Positions 1 to 8,107 are shown, numbered from the stretch's first letter. The stretch: 64,000 bases of DNA from Rhodococcus rhodochrous (GCF_900187265.1 NZ_LT906450.1:3959444-4023443), one strand, 5' to 3'. Translations and numbers: made by a program. The notes: generated by a model from the letters alone, not told the origin.

Positions 1-276
1 TCCATCGTCGAGTGGCTCCGCGCCGGTTACCCCGAAGGGGTGCCGGAACAGGACTACGTACCCCTGTTCGCACTGCTCGCGCGGCGCCTGTCCGACGAGG
101 AGGTCGCCCAGGTCGCCGACACCCTGGTCGAGGACGGTGACCTCTCGATCAACCGCATCGACATCGCGGTCCTCATCAGCAAGATCACCAACAACATGCC
201 GTCGCCCGACGATGTGGACCGGGTCCGCCGCCAGCTCGAAGCGGGCGGATGGGACACGACACAATACGATCTGTGA
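1..276 (+). CDS. DUF3349 family protein, 5'-truncated by the window edge
   Basis: The reading frame is already open at base 1, and the residues before the first internal GTG (position 40) fit the family start, which includes SIVEWLRAGYPEG. The true start therefore lies outside the window. What remains is about 91 residues of a small, acidic, helical domain with no membrane segment or signal. This matches the actinobacterial DUF3349 family, represented by Rv0543c in M. tuberculosis. Function is unknown. The stop codon overlaps the likely GTG start of menE by GTGA, so the two are probably translationally coupled. The placement beside menaquinone genes is conserved in relatives, from memory, but does not prove a role in that pathway. 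Confidence 0.8.
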   Translation, partial: SIVEWLRAGYPEGVPEQDYVPLFALLARRLSDEEVAQVADTLVEDGDLSINRIDIAVLISKITNNMPSPDDVDRVRRQLEAGGWDTTQYDL

Positions 277-1418
277 CCACACTCGAGCTTCTTCCCGTCC
301 CTGCCGGGCCCGCCGTCCGTTCCGTGCTGCCCGCCCTGCAGCGCATGCTCGACGGTGACGGGCCGGCGCTGCTCCCCGTACCCGCCGGGGACGAGCGGGA
401 GACGCTCCGCCTCACCGACGCGCTGAGCCCCGGTGACCCCGTCGCGGACGGCGTCGGACTGGTGGTCGCGACCTCCGGCACGACCGGGATCCCGAAGGGC
501 GCCCTGCTCTCCGCACAGGCGCTGCGCGCGAGCGGCGACGCCACCCACGCCCGGCTGGGCGGAACGGGCTCGTGGCTCCTGGCCCTGCCCGCCCACCACA
601 TCGCGGGCATGCAGGTACTGCTGCGCAGCCTGCTCTCCGGAACCGAACCCGTCGTCGTCGACGTGTCCGCCGGTTTCGATCCCGCGGGTCTGCCCGCGGC
701 GGTGGACGCCATGGCAGGCCCCCGTCGGTACAGCTCGATGGTTCCCACCCAGCTGATCAAGGCCCTCGACCATCCCGACGCCACCGCGGCGCTCGCCCGC
801 CTCGATGCGATCCTGCTCGGTGGGGCCGCGACTCCCGTGCCGGTCCTCGAACGCGCCCGCGCGGCCGGTATCACGGTCGTCCGCACCTACGGCATGAGCG
901 AGACCTGCGGCGGCTGCGTCTACGACGGCGTGCCGCTCGACGGTGTGCACGTGCGCGTCGACGGCGAATCGCGGGTGTGGCTCGGCGGCGCCACGCTCGC
1001 CTCGGGTTACCGGAACCTGCCCGATCATCCCGCCTTCGCCGAACCCGGCTGGTTCCGCACCGACGACGCGGGCACGCTCGACGACGGGGTCCTGCGCATC
1101 CTGGGGCGGCTCGACGAGGCCATCTCGACCGGCGGACTCACCGTGGTCCCCCAGGTGGTCGAGGCCGTGCTCGTCGAGCACCCGGCCGTCCGGGAGGTCG
1201 CGGTGGTGGGTCTGCCCGACACCCGGCTCGGTCAGCGCGTCGCGGCTGTCGTCGTGCCCGTCCCCGGCGCCACGCCGACGCTCGCCGAACTCCGCGACCA
1301 CGTCGAGGCCACGCTCGATCCCACTGCTGCGCCGCGTGAGCTGCAGCTCGTCGACGCACTACCGCTGCGTGGGCCGGGCAAGGTGGATCGCCGCGCCCTC
1401 GTCGCGCGCTTCTCCTGA
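273..1418 (+). CDS. menE: o-succinylbenzoate-CoA ligase (MenE)
   Basis: This ANL-superfamily adenylating enzyme activates o-succinylbenzoate to its CoA ester in menaquinone synthesis. The P-loop [10 protein letters not shown] sits near residues 68-77. The YGMSE motif is near 205, the GWFRTDD segment near 260, and the C-terminal lysine motif GKVDRRAL near 369-376. About 381 residues is short for an acyl-CoA ligase but normal for actinobacterial MenE. I chose the GTG at 273 because it overlaps the previous stop as GTGA; an in-frame ATG at 249 would add eight residues. It is followed 47 bp later by menA, which supports the pathway assignment. The enzyme is cytosolic. Confidence 0.88.
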   Translation: MTTLELLPVPAGPAVRSVLPALQRMLDGDGPALLPVPAGDERETLRLTDALSPGDPVADGVGLVVATSGTTGIPKGALLSAQALRASGDATHARLGGTGSWLLALPAHHIAGMQVLLRSLLSGTEPVVVDVSAGFDPAGLPAAVDAMAGPRRYSSMVPTQLIKALDHPDATAALARLDAILLGGAATPVPVLERARAAGITVVRTYGMSETCGGCVYDGVPLDGVHVRVDGESRVWLGGATLASGYRNLPDHPAFAEPGWFRTDDAGTLDDGVLRILGRLDEAISTGGLTVVPQVVEAVLVEHPAVREVAVVGLPDTRLGQRVAAVVVPVPGATPTLAELRDHVEATLDPTAAPRELQLVDALPLRGPGKVDRRALVARFS

Positions 1419-1465
1419 CGGGTGCGCACGACGCGGCAAGCGGACCCGGGTGCGAAGATCGATCC

Positions 1466-2335
1466 ATGGCAACGGCTGGTCAATGGCTCGAAGGCGCTCG
1501 TCCGCGCACCCTCCCCAATGCGATAGCACCCGTCCTGGCAGGTACGGGCGCTGCGGCGTGGCTCGGTGAGGTCGTGTGGTGGAAGGCGCTGCTGGCACTG
1601 GTCGTCGCGCTCGGATTGATCATCGGCGTGAACTTCGCCAACGACTACTCCGACGGCATCCGCGGCACCGACGATGAGCGGGTCGGGCCGATGCGGCTGG
1701 TGGGTTCGGGCGCGGCGAGCCCCGGCGCCGTCAAGCGCGCCGCGTTCGTGTGCTTCGGGATCGCGGCCGTCGCGGGACTCGCTCTCGCCGTCACGACCGC
1801 CTGGTGGCTCGTGCTCGTCGGCGCGGTCTGCATCGCCGGGGCCTGGTATTACACCGGCGGGAAGAACCCGTACGGATACAGCGGATTCGGAGAGATCGGA
1901 GTCTTCGTCTTCTTCGGGCTCGTCGCGGTGCTCGGCACGCAGTTCGTGCAGGCCGGTCGCGTCGACGGGGTGGGTCTGGCGTGCGCGGTCGCCGTCGGCT
2001 CGCTCTCGACGGCCGTGCTGGTGACGAACAACCTCCGCGACATCGCGACCGATGCGGAGACCGGTAAGAGGACCCTGGCGGTCAAGCTGGGTGATCCGAG
2101 GACCCGCACGCTCCACCTGGTGCTGATCGTGGTGCCGTTCGTGATGTCGCTCGTGCTGGTCGCGGCGACGCCGTGGGCGCTCGCCGGCTTCCTCGCCGCG
2201 CCGTTCGCGATCCGCGCGCACAAGCCGGTGCGGGCCGGTGCCCTCGGTCTCGCGCTGATCCCGGCGTTGAGCGATTCGGGTGTCGCGATGCTCGTGTGGG
2301 CGGTGGCCACCGCGCCCGCGCTGGCCTTCGGCTGA
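1466..2335 (+). CDS. menA: 1,4-dihydroxy-2-naphthoate polyprenyltransferase (MenA)
   Basis: This 289-residue integral membrane protein has about eight or nine hydrophobic helices and belongs to the UbiA prenyltransferase superfamily. It transfers a polyprenyl chain to 1,4-dihydroxy-2-naphthoate to make demethylmenaquinone. The first Asp-rich, Mg-prenyl-diphosphate-binding motif ([17 protein letters not shown]) lies near residues 57-73. The second ([16 protein letters not shown]) lies near 188-203. The early [13 protein letters not shown] segment is also typical. It is probably co-transcribed with menE. It converges on a small holin-like gene with only 41 bp between them. Confidence 0.9.
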   Translation: MATAGQWLEGARPRTLPNAIAPVLAGTGAAAWLGEVVWWKALLALVVALGLIIGVNFANDYSDGIRGTDDERVGPMRLVGSGAASPGAVKRAAFVCFGIAAVAGLALAVTTAWWLVLVGAVCIAGAWYYTGGKNPYGYSGFGEIGVFVFFGLVAVLGTQFVQAGRVDGVGLACAVAVGSLSTAVLVTNNLRDIATDAETGKRTLAVKLGDPRTRTLHLVLIVVPFVMSLVLVAATPWALAGFLAAPFAIRAHKPVRAGALGLALIPALSDSGVAMLVWAVATAPALAFG

Positions 2336-2350
2336 CCAGGACGCGGGCGC

Positions 2351-2390
2351 GGCGGAATCGGTCGCGGACGGGCGGATCAGTCGCGGTCCG
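2351..2390. repeat. Degenerate 20-bp tandem repeat across a stop codon
   Basis: Two imperfect units, each starting GGCGGA and containing GTCGCGG, lie at 2351-2370 and 2371-2390. The stop codon of the minus-strand holin-like gene (2377-2379) falls in the second unit. This is the weakest of several such repeats in the window. Confidence 0.4.
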
Positions 2391-2766
2391 GGACGATCAG
2401 TCCGAGGACGAAGTTGACGATCGCGATGATGACGCCGCCCCACAGTGCCGCCCAGAAGCCGTCGATCGTGAGGCCGTACTCGGTGAAGCCGCTCAGCCAC
2501 GCGGTGAGCATGAGCATCAGCGCGTTGACGACGAGCAGGAACAGCCCGAGGGTGAGGATCACCAGCGGCAGCGACAGCAGCTTCACCAGCGGCTTCACGA
2601 GTGCGTTGACGACGGTGAAGATGGCGGCCAGGACGACGAGCGTGATGACCGCGCGGGTCGTGTCGGAGGTGCCCGCGGGATCGGTGAAGTCGATCCCGTC
2701 GACCAGCTCGACCGCGAGCCACAGACCGACCGCGTTGATAATCAACCGCAGTATCAGAGAAATCAT
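2377..2766 (-). CDS. Phage-holin-family-4-like small membrane protein
   Basis: This 129-residue protein has about four hydrophobic segments and a short loop containing GIDFTDPAG near residues 29-38. The pattern MISLILRLIINAVGLWLA at the start, and the repeated hydrophobic blocks, match the widespread bacterial family annotated as phage holin family 4 (superfamily IV). Despite the name it is a chromosomal housekeeping protein of unknown function, not evidence of a prophage. I chose the ATG at 2766 rather than the upstream in-frame start at 2808, because the added residues are hydrophilic and would precede the conserved N-terminus. It diverges from the DG-repeat protein at 2878. Confidence 0.75.
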   Translation of the reverse strand: MISLILRLIINAVGLWLAVELVDGIDFTDPAGTSDTTRAVITLVVLAAIFTVVNALVKPLVKLLSLPLVILTLGLFLLVVNALMLMLTAWLSGFTEYGLTIDGFWAALWGGVIIAIVNFVLGLIVPDRD

Positions 2767-2767
2767 G

Positions 2768-2782
2768 GTGCCACTGTGGCAC
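2768..2782. promoter_or_regulatory. Perfect 15-bp palindrome before the holin-like gene
   Basis: GTGCCAC-T-GTGGCAC is a perfect inverted repeat directly beside the ATG at 2766, inside the 111-bp region between two divergent genes. It could be an operator or a 5'-UTR hairpin that affects translation. No cognate regulator is evident. Confidence 0.35.
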
Positions 2783-2877
2783 ACGGAACCCGGTCTCGTA
2801 ACGGGCAAATCGGACGCATCCGGGGCCGCCCCTCCCCCTCAGCGGCCTCTCAGTGACGGACGGTAGCGTCGGCCGGC

Positions 2878-3864
2878 GTGCGTTCACGTCTTCTCCCCCT
2901 GCTTCTCACTGTGACCGGACTGCTCCTCGTGGGCACCGGTGCGGTCTTCGCCTGGCTCGATCGCCCCGAGACGACGGTCGCGACCGTCGTGGAAGAGCCG
3001 AGTCCCTCGGCGGACGGCGTCGACGAGGCGCGGAGCAACCTGCAGCGGGCCGGACTGCCGCTGTCGGTGCTCGACGGCGGGGTCGGGCAGCTGACGGAGG
3101 GCAGCACCCAGCTCGACGACGGTGCCCGTCAACTCTCCGACGGCCTCCGGCAGGCTCGCGACGGTGGCGAGCAGCTCGCCGACGGCCTCGGGCAGCTCGA
3201 CGGCGGTGTCGACATGCTCGGCGACGGCGCCCGCCAGGTGAGCGGTGGCGTCGACGAGGTGGTCGACCGGCTCTCCGGTTTCGGGGAGATGCAGGGCGAC
3301 GTCACGGCGCGCCTCACGGCCGTCGCCGACACGCTCGGTGCGTCCGCGGATCCGGTCTCGCAGGGCGCGGCCGGCCAACTGCGCGGACTCGTCGAGACCC
3401 TCGACACGCAAGGCCTCGGGCCGGACACCCTCGACCAGCTCGGGCAGTTGCGCGACGGCGCACGGCAGCTCGCCTACGAACTCACCGATCCGAACGCGCA
3501 GTTCGTCGCGGGCATGGCGCAGGCGGCCGACGGCTCGCGACAGCTCCGCGACGGCCTCGTCCTCCTCGACGACGGGGGCCGGGCCCTGACGGACGGCACC
3601 GGACAGCTCGTCGACGGTGTCGGGCCGGTGGCCGATGTCGTCGGCGGGATCGCCGACAACGTCCGGTCGGCCACCGAAGCGCTGCCGCGCACCGCGCCGG
3701 TCGCCCCGGACACGCAGGCCGCGGAGGTCACGGCGACGTCGGATCGTCAGTGGTGGCCGTTCGCGACGATCGCGGTCGGCACGCTGCTGCTCGTCGCGGC
3801 GACGGTCGTCCCGCTCGTCGCCGGGCGTCCGCTCGCCGTCGCTCCCGCCCAGCCGACCCGGTAA
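2878..3864 (+). CDS. Membrane-anchored protein with DG-repeat coiled coil (YhgE/Pip-like)
   Basis: This 328-residue protein has an N-terminal membrane segment (about residues 4-25) and a second near the C-terminus (about 292-316). Between them is a long helical domain built on a repeat of roughly QLxDGxxQL. The unit recurs many times between about residues 58 and 250, for example QLDDGARQLSDGLRQ. The repeat resembles the extracytoplasmic helical region of YhgE/Pip-type and some MmpL-associated proteins, so an envelope role is likely. Here it is a stand-alone protein without the ABC-2 or RND transporter part. I chose the GTG start at 2878 because it precedes the signal/anchor segment. Function is unknown. 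Confidence 0.65.
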   Translation: MRSRLLPLLLTVTGLLLVGTGAVFAWLDRPETTVATVVEEPSPSADGVDEARSNLQRAGLPLSVLDGGVGQLTEGSTQLDDGARQLSDGLRQARDGGEQLADGLGQLDGGVDMLGDGARQVSGGVDEVVDRLSGFGEMQGDVTARLTAVADTLGASADPVSQGAAGQLRGLVETLDTQGLGPDTLDQLGQLRDGARQLAYELTDPNAQFVAGMAQAADGSRQLRDGLVLLDDGGRALTDGTGQLVDGVGPVADVVGGIADNVRSATEALPRTAPVAPDTQAAEVTATSDRQWWPFATIAVGTLLLVAATVVPLVAGRPLAVAPAQPTR

Positions 3865-3876
3865 CCGCCCGAAGGA

Positions 3877-4440
3877 TCAGGCGGCGGCGTCGAGGTGGCC
3901 GTTCAGTCGCTGACGGAGCTGCGCGCGCGGCACGTGCGCTTCCACGACGGCGACGGTCGCCGGATCGTCGCTGCGCAGCAGTCCGAGCAGGATGTGTTCG
4001 GGGCGAATGACGCGTTCGCGGCGTGCGATCGCCTCCCGCAGCGCGAGTTCGAGCGACTTCTTGGCCGCCCGGTCGAACGGGATGTGACCGAGCCGGTTCG
4101 CGCCGGCCCGCCGGTCGGTGCCCTTCCCGTCGAGCACCCCCTTGCCGAAGGCCGCTTCGAGACGGCTCCGGACCTCGTCGAGGTCGATCCCGATCGCTTC
4201 GAGTGCTGCGGCGTCCTCGTCGCCGAGCGGGGAGTCGGCGGTGCGGGCGGCCCGATCGGAGCGGAGCCCGTCGACCGTGAGACCTTCTTCCGCGAGCAGG
4301 ACCCGCAGCGGTTCCTCCGCGGCGACGGCGACACCGATGAGCAGGTGCGACGCCTCGATCCGGGGATCGTGCACCCGGATCGCCTCCTGTTGCGCTGCGA
4401 CGACGACGGATCTGGCACTGTCGGCGAATCGTTCGAACAT
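3877..4440 (-). CDS. Clp N-terminal-domain protein without ATPase
   Basis: This 187-residue protein has two Clp-N repeats. The first covers roughly residues 1-55 (MFERFADSARSVVVAAQQEA, then ASHLLIG) and the second about 100-165 (KKSLELALREAIAR, then PEHILLGLL). This is the substrate/adaptor-binding domain of ClpC/ClpB, but no AAA+ module follows. Such free-standing proteins are common in actinobacteria and are presumed to act in or compete for Clp-mediated quality control; the exact role is unproven. The ATG at 4440 fits the conserved MFERF start. It follows the HTH gene by 5 bp, so the two form one operon under the double operator at 4663-4707. Confidence 0.8.
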   Translation of the reverse strand: MFERFADSARSVVVAAQQEAIRVHDPRIEASHLLIGVAVAAEEPLRVLLAEEGLTVDGLRSDRAARTADSPLGDEDAAALEAIGIDLDEVRSRLEAAFGKGVLDGKGTDRRAGANRLGHIPFDRAAKKSLELALREAIARRERVIRPEHILLGLLRSDDPATVAVVEAHVPRAQLRQRLNGHLDAAA

Positions 4441-4445
4441 GTCGA

Positions 4446-4661
4446 TCACCTGCGCTTCCGGTTGTGCTTCTGATGGACCGCCTGGCGGCTGACGCCGAGT
4501 TCGTCGGCGATGGCCTGCCAGGACCAACCCCGCTCACGGGCATTCGCGACCTGGACCTCCTCGAGCCGTTCCAGCAGGCGGCGCAGGGCACGCACGGCGC
4601 GCAGGCCCACTGCGGGATCGGAGCTCGCGGCGGCAGCGGCGAGGGTGGTGGCTTCACTCAT
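4446..4661 (-). CDS. Small helix-turn-helix regulator paired with the Clp-N protein
   Basis: This 71-residue protein ends in a clear HTH, GWSWQAIADELGVSRQAVHQ, near residues 44-63, followed by a basic tail (KHNRKRR). The N-terminal half is an Ala-rich and then charged helix that could mediate dimerisation. It lies 5 bp upstream of the Clp-N gene in the same direction. The ATG at 4661 is only 6 bp from a good -10 element (TATATT), so the message is probably leaderless. Two identical-architecture inverted repeats overlap this promoter, which suggests autoregulation. I infer it controls the pair; the signal it senses is unknown. Confidence 0.78.
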   Translation of the reverse strand: MSEATTLAAAAASSDPAVGLRAVRALRRLLERLEEVQVANARERGWSWQAIADELGVSRQAVHQKHNRKRR

Positions 4662-4662
4662 G

Positions 4663-4707
4663 TTGTCAATATAGGTTGACAATGAGAGCGCGTCAACGAA
4701 AATTGAC
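4663..4707 (-). promoter_or_regulatory. Leaderless promoter with two tandem operators for the HTH/Clp-N operon
   Basis: On the minus strand TTGACG, a 17-bp spacer and TATATT form a near-consensus promoter ending 6 bp before the ATG at 4661. Two inverted repeats of the same design overlap it: TTGTCAA-N6-TTGACAA (4663-4669 and 4676-4682) and GTCAA-N6-TTGAC (4692-4696 and 4703-4707). Their centres are 27 bp apart. One covers the -10 region and the other the -35, as expected for a repressor. Confidence 0.7.
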
Positions 4708-4741
4708 AGAAGACGTGATCCGCGCAGGTGGTGGAGGCTCT

Positions 4742-4787
4742 ACCGAGGCCACTGACCGCTGGTCACCGAGGCCACCGACCGCTGGTC
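4742..4787. repeat. 23-bp tandem repeat across the cysteine-desulfhydrase-like stop codon
   Basis: Two units at 4742-4764 and 4765-4787 differ at one base. The TGA stop (4763-4765, minus strand) sits at the junction. Each unit contains the small dyad GACC-AGC-GGTC. The coding copy specifies the C-terminal residues TSGRWPR. Confidence 0.85.
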
Positions 4788-5860
4788 GCGAACTTTTCCA
4801 GCACCTCGAGCGGGCCGGTCAGGTCCATCCCCTCGGCAGCGACCCACTCGTCGGAGAAATAGGTGTCGGCGTAACGCTCGCCGCCGTCGCACAGCAACGT
4901 CACGACGCTGCCCTCACGGCCTTCTTCGAGCATCTCGGCGATCAGACCGAAAGCTCCCCAGAGGTTCGTGCCGGTCGAGCCGCCCACCCGTCGTCCGAGC
5001 GCGGTGCTCGCGTGCCGCATGGCGGCGATGGACGCCGCGTCGGGCACCCGCACCATCCGGTCGACGACCTCGGGAACGAAGGACGGCTCGACGCGCGGAC
5101 GTCCGATTCCCTCGATACGCGAGGGCATGCCGGTGGTGTAGTCGGCCGAGCCCGTCTCGAACCCGCCGAAGAACGCCGAGTTCTCCGGGTCGACGACGGC
5201 CAGCCGCGTCCGGTGACGGCGATAGCGGATGTAGCGGCCGAGGGTGGCGCTCGTGCCACCGGTCCCGGCACCGACGACGATCCACTCCGGTACGGGATGA
5301 CGCTCGAGACGCATCTGCGAGTAGATGCTCTCGGCGATGTTGTTGTTGCCCCGCCAGTCGGTGACCCGCTCGGCGTTCGTGAACTGGTCCATGAAGCAGC
5401 CGCCGAGTTCGTCGGCGAGCCGCTGCGCCTCGGTGTAGATCTCCGGCGGGCGGTCGATGTAGTGGCACCGGCCGCCCTGGGCCTCGATGAGCGCGACCTT
5501 CGCCGGTGAGGTGCGGCGCGGCACGACGGCCACGAAGTCGAGACCGAGCAGCCGCGCGAAGTACGCCTCGCTCACCGCGGTGGAACCCGAGGACGCCTCG
5601 ATGACCGGGGTTCCCTCACGGATCCAGCCGTTGCACAGGGCGTAGAGGAACAGCGAGCGCGCGAGGCGGTGCTTGAGGCTGCCCGTGATGTGCGTCGACT
5701 CGTCCTTCAAGTACAGGTCGATGCCCCGGTCCGCCGGGAGCGGGTAGCGGAGCAGGTGGGTGTCGGCGCTGCGCTGGGCGTCGGCCTCGATGAGCCGGAC
5801 CGCGTCGTCGACCCAGTCGCGGGGTGCGCTGCGGTCGACGACCGCGCCGGTCGCCGTCAC
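4763..5860 (-). CDS. PLP-dependent cysteine synthase-family enzyme, probable L-cysteine desulfhydrase (Cds1-like)
   Basis: This 365-residue fold-type II PLP enzyme has the cofactor lysine in TGSLKHRLA (K63). The substrate/cofactor loop SSGSTAVS is near 90-97, and the Gly-rich phosphate-binding loop GAGTGGT is at 197-203. From memory, the overall pattern matches the mycobacterial Cds1 family (Rv3684), which degrades cysteine to H2S, pyruvate and ammonia, more closely than CysK or CysM. Enzyme specificity is inferred, not seen. The GTG start overlaps the stop of the upstream DUF4229 gene as GTGA, indicating coupling. The C-terminus lies in a 23-bp tandem duplication that also contains the stop codon. 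Confidence 0.72.
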   Translation of the reverse strand: MTATGAVVDRSAPRDWVDDAVRLIEADAQRSADTHLLRYPLPADRGIDLYLKDESTHITGSLKHRLARSLFLYALCNGWIREGTPVIEASSGSTAVSEAYFARLLGLDFVAVVPRRTSPAKVALIEAQGGRCHYIDRPPEIYTEAQRLADELGGCFMDQFTNAERVTDWRGNNNIAESIYSQMRLERHPVPEWIVVGAGTGGTSATLGRYIRYRRHRTRLAVVDPENSAFFGGFETGSADYTTGMPSRIEGIGRPRVEPSFVPEVVDRMVRVPDAASIAAMRHASTALGRRVGGSTGTNLWGAFGLIAEMLEEGREGSVVTLLCDGGERYADTYFSDEWVAAEGMDLTGPLEVLEKFATSGRWPR

Positions 5861-6231
5861 CGCCCGTTCTCGCCGCGCATGCGCTTCTCGAGGTCGGCGC
5901 GCTCGGTACGCCGGCGCTCGTCGACCGCGGCGATGCCCTCGTTCACGCGACGCCGCAGCGACGCGAAGAGCACGAGCGAGACGGGCAGCGCGATGAGCAC
6001 AGCGAACAGGGCCGCGACGAGGAGGGGGATTTCCACCCCGAATGCACGCGGAACGTAGAGAATGAGCAGTGTGAGCGCGACCACGAGGGCGAGTCGTGCC
6101 GCGGAGTACAACGCGACGTCCCGGATCAGGGACCCGGTCCCCGCCCTGCCGGTTGCGCTCTCGTCACGAGAGTGTGGAGTGCGCTGGGAGGGGGTATTCG
6201 AGGGTTCGTTCCGGCGTTCGTCGTTCACCAC
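5857..6231 (-). CDS. DUF4229 family membrane protein
   Basis: This 124-residue protein has a hydrophilic N-terminus (about 35 residues) and two membrane segments (about 41-60 and 67-90, including [17 protein letters not shown]). A charged, probably coiled C-terminus rich in Glu and Arg follows. This matches the short actinobacterial DUF4229 family, represented near this position in M. tuberculosis by Rv0531 (from memory). Function is unknown. It is coupled to the PLP enzyme downstream by a GTGA overlap. The start is uncertain: an internal start near the first membrane segment is possible. Confidence 0.7.
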   Translation of the reverse strand: MVNDERRNEPSNTPSQRTPHSRDESATGRAGTGSLIRDVALYSAARLALVVALTLLILYVPRAFGVEIPLLVAALFAVLIALPVSLVLFASLRRRVNEGIAAVDERRRTERADLEKRMRGENGR

Positions 6232-6382
6232 TCCAGGTTAACCGGCCGCCCGGACCACGAGCTCCGCGACGATTTCCGGAAGTCGGACATCCGTCCGTTT
6301 TGTCTATTACTTCCGCTTTACCAACCGTAGACCGTTCGAGCAACCAGGGGTATCGGTGCCACCATGGGCTTGGACATCCCGA

Positions 6383-6415
6383 TCGAACAACTCGATCGCG
6401 TCGAACAACACGATC
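6383..6415. repeat. Direct repeat upstream of the BldC-type gene
   Basis: TCGAACAACTCGATC (6383-6397) and TCGAACAACACGATC (6401-6415) are direct repeats with one mismatch and an 18-bp period, 25-57 bp before the start at 6440. BldC-family proteins are known to bind direct repeats head to tail, so this is a candidate autoregulatory site. Confidence 0.4.
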
Positions 6416-6439
6416 ACGACAACCGGGAGGACATTCGCA

Positions 6440-6649
6440 ATGAGCGCACCCACTTTCAACGGCGCGAAGGAATCCCTGCTGACCCCGGGCCAGGTGGCAG
6501 CACTGTTCCATGTGGATCCCAAGACCGTCACCCGGTGGGCCCACGCCGGCCGATTGGGCTCACTGCGGACCCCCGGCGGCCATCGCCGCTTCCGTGAGTC
6601 CGAGGTCCTGGCGCTTCTCCGCTCCCTCACGACCGAAGCGACGCGCTGA
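6440..6649 (+). CDS. bldC: BldC-type MerR-like DNA-binding protein
   Basis: This 69-residue protein consists almost entirely of a winged HTH of the MerR/excisionase type: LLTPGQVAALFHVDPKTVTR near residues 13-32, then GSLRTPGGHRRF (40-51) as the wing. The GGHRRF ending and small size match BldC of Streptomyces, a developmental regulator that binds direct repeats cooperatively. I chose the ATG at 6440 because a GGGAGG ribosome-binding site stands at the right distance and because the conserved domain starts soon after. In a non-sporulating rhodococcal relative the regulon is unknown. A hairpin at 6709-6738 probably ends the transcript. Confidence 0.8.
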   Translation: MSAPTFNGAKESLLTPGQVAALFHVDPKTVTRWAHAGRLGSLRTPGGHRRFRESEVLALLRSLTTEATR

Positions 6650-6708
6650 TCCGAGACACGAGAATCCGCACCTCCGGCGTGCACCTGCCGGACCCCGGCC
6701 GACCACCC

Positions 6709-6738
6709 GCGGAACCCACGTGCCGGACCGGGTTCCGC
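6709..6738 (+). terminator. Hairpin terminator after the bldC-type gene
   Basis: GCGGAACCC (6709-6717) pairs perfectly with GGGTTCCGC (6730-6738) across a 12-base loop, about 60 bp after the stop at 6649. There is no T-tract, as is common for actinobacterial terminators. Confidence 0.55.
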
Positions 6739-6839
6739 ACACCTAGAATGTGGACAAACCGGTCTGCGGTCGCCGCGGCCCGGAGGTGTACGGCGAGGGC
6801 ACGTCCTCGTCCGGCACCGCCACGGTCAGGAGGTGCAAC

Positions 6840-7040
6840 GTGCTCTATCTGTTGGCACTCATCGGTGCGGTGACACTCGCCGTCCTGCTGTGGAAGGCGT
6901 ACGGTCCCACGTCTCGTCCGCCCACCCGCGTGATGGGTCCGGACGACGATCCCGACTTCCTGTGGAAGGTCGATCGTGAGGTGCACCGCCGCCGGAGTGG
7001 CGACGGCACCGGCGAGTCCGATCAGGACCGGGGCGACTGA
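6840..7040 (+). CDS. Small single-pass membrane protein, unknown function
   Basis: This 66-residue protein has one N-terminal membrane helix (LYLLALIGAVTLAVLLW, residues 2-18) and a charged cytoplasmic tail containing VMGPDDDPDFLWKVDREVHR. I chose the GTG at 6840 because AGGAGG stands 7 bp upstream and because the hydrophobic helix begins at once. An upstream start at 6750 would add a Gly/Arg-rich stretch with no support. It converges on the MinD-like ATPase gene, 50 bp away. From memory, small proteins of this kind follow bldC-type genes in related genomes. No function can be assigned. Confidence 0.65.
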   Translation: MLYLLALIGAVTLAVLLWKAYGPTSRPPTRVMGPDDDPDFLWKVDREVHRRRSGDGTGESDQDRGD

Positions 7041-7058
7041 CCGTTCGCGGTGTGCGGT

Positions 7059-7098
7059 GAGCCTGTCACCGTGGCGGAGCTGCGAGCCTGTCACCGTG
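7059..7098. repeat. 15-bp direct repeat at the end of the MinD-like gene
   Basis: GAGCCTGTCACCGTG occurs at 7059-7073 and again, identically, at 7084-7098. The TGA of the minus-strand ATPase gene (7091-7093) lies in the second copy. The stop is also inside the palindrome TCACCG-TG-CGGTGA (7091-7104), so both copies can form small hairpins. Confidence 0.75.
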
Positions 7099-8056
7099 CG
7101 GTGAAACCGTCGGCGATATCCGCGGCGAGCCCGAGCAGGGCGCGCCGCGTACCCGACTGCAACCGGTCCGGATCGATCTCCGCTCCTTCTTCGAGGTGGG
7201 GGTCGAAGGGTAGGACGTGGACCGCGCGGCACCGCTGTTCGAAGTGCCGCACCATGAGGTCGAGATCGACCTTGCCCGACCTCGGCCGCACCGCGTTGAC
7301 GACGGCCACCGACCGCTCGACCAGGTCGCGATAGCCGTGCGCGTCGAGCCAGTCGAGCGTGGCCGACGCGCTGCGGGCGCCGTCCACCGATCCCGAACTG
7401 ACGACGACCAGCGTGTCGGCGTTCTCGAGGATCGCGCTCATCGCGGAGTGCATGAGCCCGGTCCCGCAATCCGTGAGCACGATGCTGTAGAACCGCTCGA
7501 GCAGCCCGAGCGTCCGCTCGTAGTCGTCGGCGCTGAAGGCCTCCGAGACCGCCGGATCGGCGTCCGAGGCGAGCACCTCGAGACGATGCGTGTTCTGCGA
7601 GGTGTAGGCGCGCACGTCCGCGTACGTCTCGAGCAGCGCGTGATCGCGCAGCAGCGTGCGCACGGTGGCCGGCGTCTGTTCGGCCACCTTCTGACTCAAT
7701 GTCCCGCGGTCCGGATTCGCGTCGACCGCGACGATCCGATCGCCCCGCAACTCCGCGAAGGTCGAGCCGAGCGTGACCGTGGTGGTGGTCTTTCCCACCC
7801 CGCCCTTGAGGCTCAGCAGGGCGATCCGGTGGCATTCGCGCAACGGTGCACGCACCCGCTCGACCGATTCGTCCCTGCGCTGGTGCCGGGAGCTCTCCCC
7901 GATGCGGACGCGCCCCCCGGTCGCGCGGTAGACCACTTGCCGCCAGCCCTCCCGCGGCGGCGCAGCGACCGGGCGTACCAGTAACGACGAGTCCAGCGCC
8001 GTCGCGTCCAGTGCGTGTCCGTCGAGCCCCGACGTACCGTTGCCGGCCCCATCCAC
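7091..8056 (-). CDS. MinD/ParA-like ATPase of the type VII-associated group (Rv0530-like)
   Basis: This 321-residue protein has a deviant Walker A motif, SLKGGVGKTTTT (residues 82-93), of the MinD/ParA class and a VAVDANPDRGTLS switch region near 110. The N-terminal 80 residues (including GWRQVVYRATGG and GESSRHQRRDE) resemble the linker preceding the ATPase in EspI-like and Rv0530/Rv3888c-like proteins linked to ESX secretion. No ESX gene is present here, so that link is only by family. The GTG start at 8056 has a GGGGGGAG ribosome-binding site. It follows ccsB at 51 bp and may be the last gene of the cytochrome c operon. Its stop codon lies in a direct repeat. Confidence 0.75.
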   Translation of the reverse strand: MDGAGNGTSGLDGHALDATALDSSLLVRPVAAPPREGWRQVVYRATGGRVRIGESSRHQRRDESVERVRAPLRECHRIALLSLKGGVGKTTTTVTLGSTFAELRGDRIVAVDANPDRGTLSQKVAEQTPATVRTLLRDHALLETYADVRAYTSQNTHRLEVLASDADPAVSEAFSADDYERTLGLLERFYSIVLTDCGTGLMHSAMSAILENADTLVVVSSGSVDGARSASATLDWLDAHGYRDLVERSVAVVNAVRPRSGKVDLDLMVRHFEQRCRAVHVLPFDPHLEEGAEIDPDRLQSGTRRALLGLAADIADGFTAR

Positions 8057-8107
8057 CGCGTTCTCCCCCCGTCGACTGTCACGGACGACGGCGCGACGAT
8101 AGCAGCC

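Noticed and set aside
2377-2766. Prophage remnant suggested by the holin-family name
   Set aside because: No phage structural, integrase or lysis gene is nearby; this holin-like family is common on actinobacterial chromosomes.
1232-2887. Minus-strand open frame opposite menA
   Set aside because: Low-complexity Arg/His/Asp composition; the plus strand has a clear membrane prenyltransferase.
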